From Topomyia yanbarensis (lineage: Eukaryota; Arthropoda; Insecta; Diptera; Culicidae): a stretch of DNA of 64,000 nucleotides. A program made the position numbers and the translations under genes. Position 1 is the stretch's first letter. Each line of letters starts with the position of its first letter. The stretch is from contig NC_080670.1 of the NCBI RefSeq assembly GCF_030247195.1, positions 45,088,194 through 45,152,193 on the forward strand, in the 5' to 3' direction. Positions 58,231 through 64,000 of this stretch are shown piece by piece. Under the pieces are notes generated by a model. It made no database searches. It was given only the letters and a program-made list of their open reading frames with translations, and was not told the DNA's origin.

Positions 58231-61107
58231 TGCAGACCCAGCTGAAGGCGGGTGTAGAATAGCAGTATAGGACTCGAAAAGACGAAATAAAAGATAATAT
58301 ATGAGAGACGTAATAGATTAGATACGTAGATACAGCTGAAGTTATGATCATCACATGGAAGACATACATTAGTACCTACTTCAAACTCTACCATTACTTG
58401 AATAGCCAACCACCACACATAGCACATCCTTTCTCAATTATCTATTTGGTACTGGTTGATTGTTGGTTATGAACGGGTAAATAGAGGAAAGGTATAGAAC
58501 AGAAAAAAATCTCATATCAGCCCTCCCGGCCACCTCGATACACAACTATCGAGGCGAATTGTAATCAACATCTTGAAGCGGACTTCTTATATAAATAAAA
58601 TCCTGAGTAGTCATAATGATTGGTGGATTGTTAACATGAGAACTAATTAACCTCTAGTAGTAGAGCTTGGTGCAAATAAAAAAAAGAGCGAAGGTTCCTT
58701 ATATTTAGATAACTCTATTGAATCTATTGTGGCTTGATGATGTTTACAATACCATCAATCCCATCAACCTGCGAGAGCGATAAAGAAATAGATATTGCAT
58801 GCATCTAAACTACTTTTAGGTGTTTGGTTATGTGGTTCACGTGGATTGGATTTCTTCAAAAGCTACGTGTTTCAGTTTATTAAGTTGATCTAGCTGAGCA
58901 TTAACTAGTGGCTGAACAGTATGTTTAAGAGAAGGTTCCATCCATAAGAGATTGTCATCTCTGTTTCTGAAAACAGCGAATCCGATTCGTTATAGACGAG
59001 TGTTACTCGCCATCTTCACGAGCCAGCCAGTGACAGAGCGATGTAAGAGATAAAAACACCCACCTTCAGTCTGATCATCTCTTATAGATGACAATCCATT
59101 GATCTGAATCGAATGACTCGATCACTATGCTCAAGATCAAATGAGTCCTCGAACAGCCGAACCAATATGTTCCCCCATTTGAGAGTAGAAACATCCATAT
59201 CAGCCGTCCGCCAAAACACTCGATCGAATGATTATTAGTCATGAGATTCAGAGATCAATGAACCAGCACTCGCTCGGATCTCCCACTCTTATCGACCAAG
59301 CAAGAGTACGCGCCCATCAGGCTCATTACCCAAGCCCAGGGTTTTTTGTAAGGATTTATTCAATGTTAAACATAAAACGTTATATTTTGAAATTTGTTTT
59401 TGTGATTCGATAGTACGTTCGTTTCGATAGTACGTACTCTAAACGAAGCGAAGGTGTACGTACTATCGAGGTATACCTGTTTCGACATTTTAATTTGCCG
59501 CAACTACGTCCTCAGCACGCTTCCTGAACGCACAACAGGTTGTGAACTCCGACTCCGAGTCCATATCTCGACAGGTACTAGTGGTGTTTAGAACAAGCCT
59601 CGGTCTTAATGAAGCGCCATACTGAATAATTCAGCTTAGCTTAGTTGACCGCCCGTGAGTTTCCCATGATTGATCAAAGCCTGTTGAAACCAACTGTATG
59701 ATACTTGGGAGTAGTACATCATACTCAACGTGCAACCTAAAGAAACTAAGATTATAGTATGATCAATAACGTAGATGGCCACGCCCATGCAGGAAAATTT
59801 TGGGATGGGAATGAATGTTATTCCAACACTTTTGACTATTATGACCGAGAAATTCTCTGCATCATCCACAAGTGTCGCAGGATAGGATTGATGTTAGTAG
59901 GTAGGGAAATGATTCAGGATATATAGATATTGTGATTTAGCTAAGTACTCACGCGCCTTGTCTTTTAATTTTAGATCAAAGTTTTCAGGAGTGCGACCTC
60001 CAGTAGAAATGCGAATGCCGAATAGGCATTTTAAGAATTATTTTTCCGTGGGGCGTTACATAGCAGGATGGGGCCACATGGAATATAATACCGTGAAAAC
60101 CCAATTTTATCAGCACCCGATTTTATTCGCCCCCGATTTTATCCGCCTCATATGAAAATCGATAGTTGATAGTTTTATGGGCTCTAGCAGACGAACCAAA
60201 TTAAATTCGAGTAAATCCTTTTTTGAGCATATTTTCCTTATCCTAGAGATCCGAAAAACGCAAAAAAAATTTTTTTTGGTGTAGGACTACGTCTTTGTTT
60301 TCGATATTTTAAACGCATATAATTCAGCTATCTCACGACAATTTTTCAAATTTTTTCCACATATCGCACATAGATTCCAATAGATAAACCCAAAGATTTT
60401 TAATATCATGGCATTACAAATTTAAATAATGTACTACCTAGACCAAATATCACGCATTTACACACAAAAGAGAGCGCTTCCCAGGTCCGACACGACAGAT
60501 TTTTCTATGAATGACGTAATCATCGACTATTTAAAGAACGGATTTGGCCGGACAAGCTCAGTTGCCTGTCGAACGACAACCGGAGCAGATCACAGCGCTG
60601 TGTTTTCACAGCCAGTGTAGCTGAGTTAGAAGTCCGTTACACTGGGTGTGGAACTACGCTACTCAGATCCGTCCAACACGCAACTGAGCTTGCCCGTTCA
60701 AACAGTATGCTTTCTTTTCTGTTGTGCTCGTTTCCAACACACTTTTATGTACAATCTCGAACCTATTGTATTCGTACACAAAATACGAACACAAACACGG
60801 TTAACATAGTGTCGTGGTACTAGTTGTCTCTTTCGCTCTACCCATCATCATCAGCGTTGACTCATTTTGTTTTGTGCGCTTGGGTTCAATGTTTGAGGCG
60901 AATGTACGCTAAGAAATAAAAATATGCATAGTTAGCACGCTTTCTATTCCCGTTTCTTTTCTTCTGTTGTGATTTTTATGCATTCTCTAGCATAAACTTC
61001 TAGTAAGCATTCAATGCGTGGATAGACCGAATATGTCCAATACATAAAATGTACTGCAAAAGAAACGAGAGGCAGATAGAAAATCTAATCTATCTATCTA
61101 TATCTAA

Positions 61108-61379
61108 TTTGTCAGCAGGGTTACCATATTCACAGATTCTTCTGTAATGTCACAGATTTTTTTTCACAATTTTTGATCGCGGATGTTTTCCACAGGTGGC
61201 AGATTTTTGGCATTTTGATTAAAATTTTCAGATTTTCACAGATTTTTGGAAATATTGTGATTTTTTTTAGATTTTTCGGAAATTTATCACAGATTTTCTT
61301 CCTGTTTCAGTTATCACAGATGATAGAAAGATATTTTTGACCGAAACACAGATTTCAAAGTGGCGTCCCTGTTTGTTAG
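61108..61379. mobile_element. Probable hAT-type MITE
   Basis: The element (61116-61371, 256 bp) starts CAGGGTTACCAT and ends GTGGCGTCCCTG. It is flanked by TTTGTCAG and TTTGTTAG, which match at 7 of 8 positions. The interior repeats TCACAGATTTTT. The size is similar to the hAT MITE at 19534. Confidence 0.6.
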
Positions 61380-62068
61380 CGGTTGCTTGCGTAACCTGCA
61401 TGATAGCAATCTGTGCTTTCGTTGCGCAAAGACGAAAACTTTCTTAGCAACAAATTTACGCGGATCGATGGAAAGCACAACGAAAGTTTATTGTTAACGT
61501 TCTATCAATTAATTGATTCATTTCCACTTCACGTGATTCATTTCCACTCAGCCTATCCTATTTTGAATCTGCTAAAGGTACATACTACAAAGCCCTTTTA
61601 TGGATGAATACACTGCCACTCGAAAAACCGTTACAAAAACGCACTAATAATTTTTTTTGCGTTTCAATTCGTTTATTTTTATAGTTTCGATATATGATTA
61701 AAACCACTGCATTCGCTATATTTGTATGCGTACTTTAGGAAAGTTACAATAATGGCAAAAAATAACTAGAAAGCTTGGTCTATACATGGAATGTTGTCTA
61801 AAATTTGATTTTTCTTCACCGGTCAGGATTTTTTACCACACACAATCGAAAAGTTTTTACCATTTTTAAAAAGCTGATCTTGTGCTATTAAGATTTAATT
61901 CCAGATATTAGTTCGGTCACGGTTTTCTGCCTTCTTTCTTCAGATCATCTCAAATAAGCTTAATCGGATTCGATCACCTACTACAAATGAAATGACCTGA
62001 TAATCAAGAAGGTTTGGTTCAATATGTAACATTCGATGTTGATTGGTTGTGCTTAAACTATACGTAAG

Positions 62069-62393
<325 letters not shown>

Positions 62394-62724
62394 TTATTAT
62401 TACTCTAAATGTACTAAGAAAATAAATATTTTACATTAACTAGTATTGTCCTACGTCTACAGTTCGTGCAACCCAATAGGGCTGCTCCTTGTAGTTTTTT
62501 TTAAATTTTGCGCAGTCGACACCCTTTAAGGGAAATTTAAGCTAAATAATCAGGAAAGATTATGAGACTATATCTAGGAAATAGGAATCAGAATATATTG
62601 GATCAAATGGCACGTTCCCCGTACATAGTCGGGGATTTGTGCCTTATATGTCCCGATTTTGTCAATGTCCCCGTTTTATCAGCCTAAAATTCACCAAGGG
62701 ACTGATCAAAACGGGTCTTCACTG

Positions 62725-63433
62725 TAGAGGTAATGATATGATTATAGCAATATGTACGAAAGTCACTCGGGTCGGGATCAATGTCTGATAATTCGAAACG
62801 AGCGATTTAAACTCCAAAGAGCCGACCATTGGGAGTACTGCTTCTTATTAACACTTCAATGATTATTTCCAAAGTTTGCAGTACAAAGCAAGCACACAAA
62901 AAGCATAAAAGATATCGCAAATTAATATGAAAATTCACTGCGAAATGTTAATAACAAGTTGACATCTCCACTCTTCCTATCAGACACGTTTCCATAACTG
63001 GGTTAAACGCCAAATTGCGAACGGCATGCGTAATAAATATAATAAACACAACGACAAGGGCTTTTGATCCATCGGCGGCCCAGGAGAAGAATGGATGGGA
63101 GAAAAGCAATACTGGCAAAGACCGATTACCATATGAGCGGTTCAAACTCGAAAGAGTGACCCAAAGTACTGCACTGGATGATTTTGAAGAAAGGACCAGC
63201 AGTGCGATTTTACGAAGTTTTAGCTTCCGATGGCCCTACATTTTCTGACAGAGTGAAGTTCTGGAGTAAATTCTGGAGTGTTCAAATGTTTACCACTCTT
63301 TAGGAAAGCAAAGGTAGTACAAAGCTAGTGTCAGACCTTCACGAGACCTCAAGAAGTCTTTTGGAGGTATTTGTCAATATAGATTTGTCGGTAGACGGTT
63401 CCAGATTTAATAAAAAAACTGCACTGTGCTGTA
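62725..63433. other. Gene-free stretch
   Basis: No gene is supported. A phrase near 62812-62842 (AAACTCCA, GAGCCGACCATTGGGAGTA) recurs near 44680-44710, so both are parts of a further dispersed repeat. Confidence 0.35.
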
Positions 63434-63722
63434 TTTCTCCTTAATCGAGAACAATTTGGTAAAAACTATTTATTCTCGATTAAGGAGAAAATTGTTTAAA
63501 ACCATCTTTGCGCGTGAAGAGCACACAACCTATAACCAAATTAGTTATGGAATTGGCGTTTCGACTTCGTCTCATCAAAATCCGACACTAACTTATTTAA
63601 CGGCCTAAGCTAGGGCCGGATTTTGGAGCTAGTGTCAATCCAGCGCTAGCTTGGTCCGTTAACTAAGTTGGTGTTGGATTGTAATGAGATGAAGTCTAAA
63701 CGCCAATTCCATAACTGATTTA
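63434..63722. repeat. Double foldback repeat
   Basis: A perfect 17-bp hairpin (63434-63450 and 63474-63490) is followed by a larger imperfect foldback (63538-63722) whose arms share GGAATTGGCGTTT, GACTTCGTCTCAT and ACACTAACTT blocks in inverse order. Pieces of the same family are at 8420-8530 and 38815-38955. Confidence 0.75.
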
Positions 63723-64000
63723 AAAAAAAAAACTGGCTTATTTTGACACTCCTACAGATCGCTTGTCACACGAAAACTTTTTGTGTAATTCGACAGCTTC
63801 TACTTAGGCCAATTCAAAAAAAATCCTACTTGAAAGTTTACTTTTTTTAAATACGGTTTTAAACCAAACCTTTGGAAGTTATACCTTGGCGTGGAAGAGC
63901 CGGTACTTAGTATAGAATTAGACTTCAACCTTTACGGCTATTGTACAACCGCCAGAATAAACCTAAAACGTTGCTACTCAATCGGGAATACTGAATCAGA

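Larger units (their letters stand above)
51934..59479. mobile_element. pogo/Tigger-like TIR pair enclosing 7.5 kb
   Basis: The left end CAGGTATACCTCGATAGTCC (51934) is mirrored by the right end TACTATCGAGGTATACCTG (to 59479). Both ends repeat TAGTACGTAC motifs two to three times inside the arm. The left flank is TA; the right flank is TT. CAGG-TATACCTCG tips recall pogo/Tigger elements. No transposase frame is seen, and the interior holds other repeats, so this is a non-autonomous element with insertions or two separate ends. Confidence 0.45.

Overview
The window looks like mosquito (probably culicine) genomic DNA. It is AT-rich, has short (about 55-65 bp) introns beside multi-kilobase ones, and has very little coding sequence. 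It is densely packed with nested transposon debris of kinds common in mosquito genomes: RTE-like LINE pieces, a tRNA-derived SINE, and many small terminal-inverted-repeat (TIR) elements with TA, TTA, TTAA or 8-bp target duplications. No prokaryotic or viral gene organisation is seen. The species cannot be fixed from sequence alone.

Three host loci are supported by exon-level reading. (1) 10757-12259 (+) is a complete five-exon Yellow/MRJP-family gene of 422 codons, closest in my reading to the yellow-f (dopachrome conversion) branch. (2) 19868-23810 (+) is a second, diverged paralogue. It has intact exons 1, 2 and 4 but has lost intron 2 and about 84 codons at the start of exon 3, so it looks broken. 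Its presumed promoter carries a hAT-type MITE with perfect 8-bp target duplications, and its last intron is swollen to 2.8 kb by repeats. (3) 24627-38331 (-) is the 3' six exons of a large gene for a scaffold-like protein: the C-terminal half of a PH-like domain, a long low-complexity linker, and two PDZ domains near the C-terminus. Its 5' exons are not found here. It converges on the yellow paralogue, and its introns hold an RTE LINE and several MITEs.

Other gene relics: a tandem pair of replication-dependent histone pseudogenes (H2B and H4, both minus), each still followed by a recognisable histone 3' stem-loop (14697-15626); an inactive Tc1-like transposase (9345-9753); RTE reverse-transcriptase remnants (5735-6055 and 27180-29672); and a possible orphan 3' exon with a poly(A) signal at 53552-53898.

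Layout: 1-10 kb, nested TIR elements, LINE ORF1 relics, foldback elements and the Tc1 relic; 10-12.3 kb, yellow gene 1; 13.4-17.8 kb, a repeat block holding the histone relics and an intact ORF1-only retroelement; 19.5-23.8 kb, yellow gene 2; 24.6-38.3 kb, the PH/PDZ gene; 38.3-64 kb, gene-poor DNA made of TIR elements, a three-copy unclassified repeat family and an uninterrupted 320-bp AT microsatellite.

The most informative observations are an ORF1-only retroelement family (LINE ORF1 directly joined to a 3' UTR, in at least two copies), a TTAA-specific 124-bp MITE that interrupts the RTE copy with an exact target duplication, and the damaged yellow paralogue with a transposon in its core promoter region.
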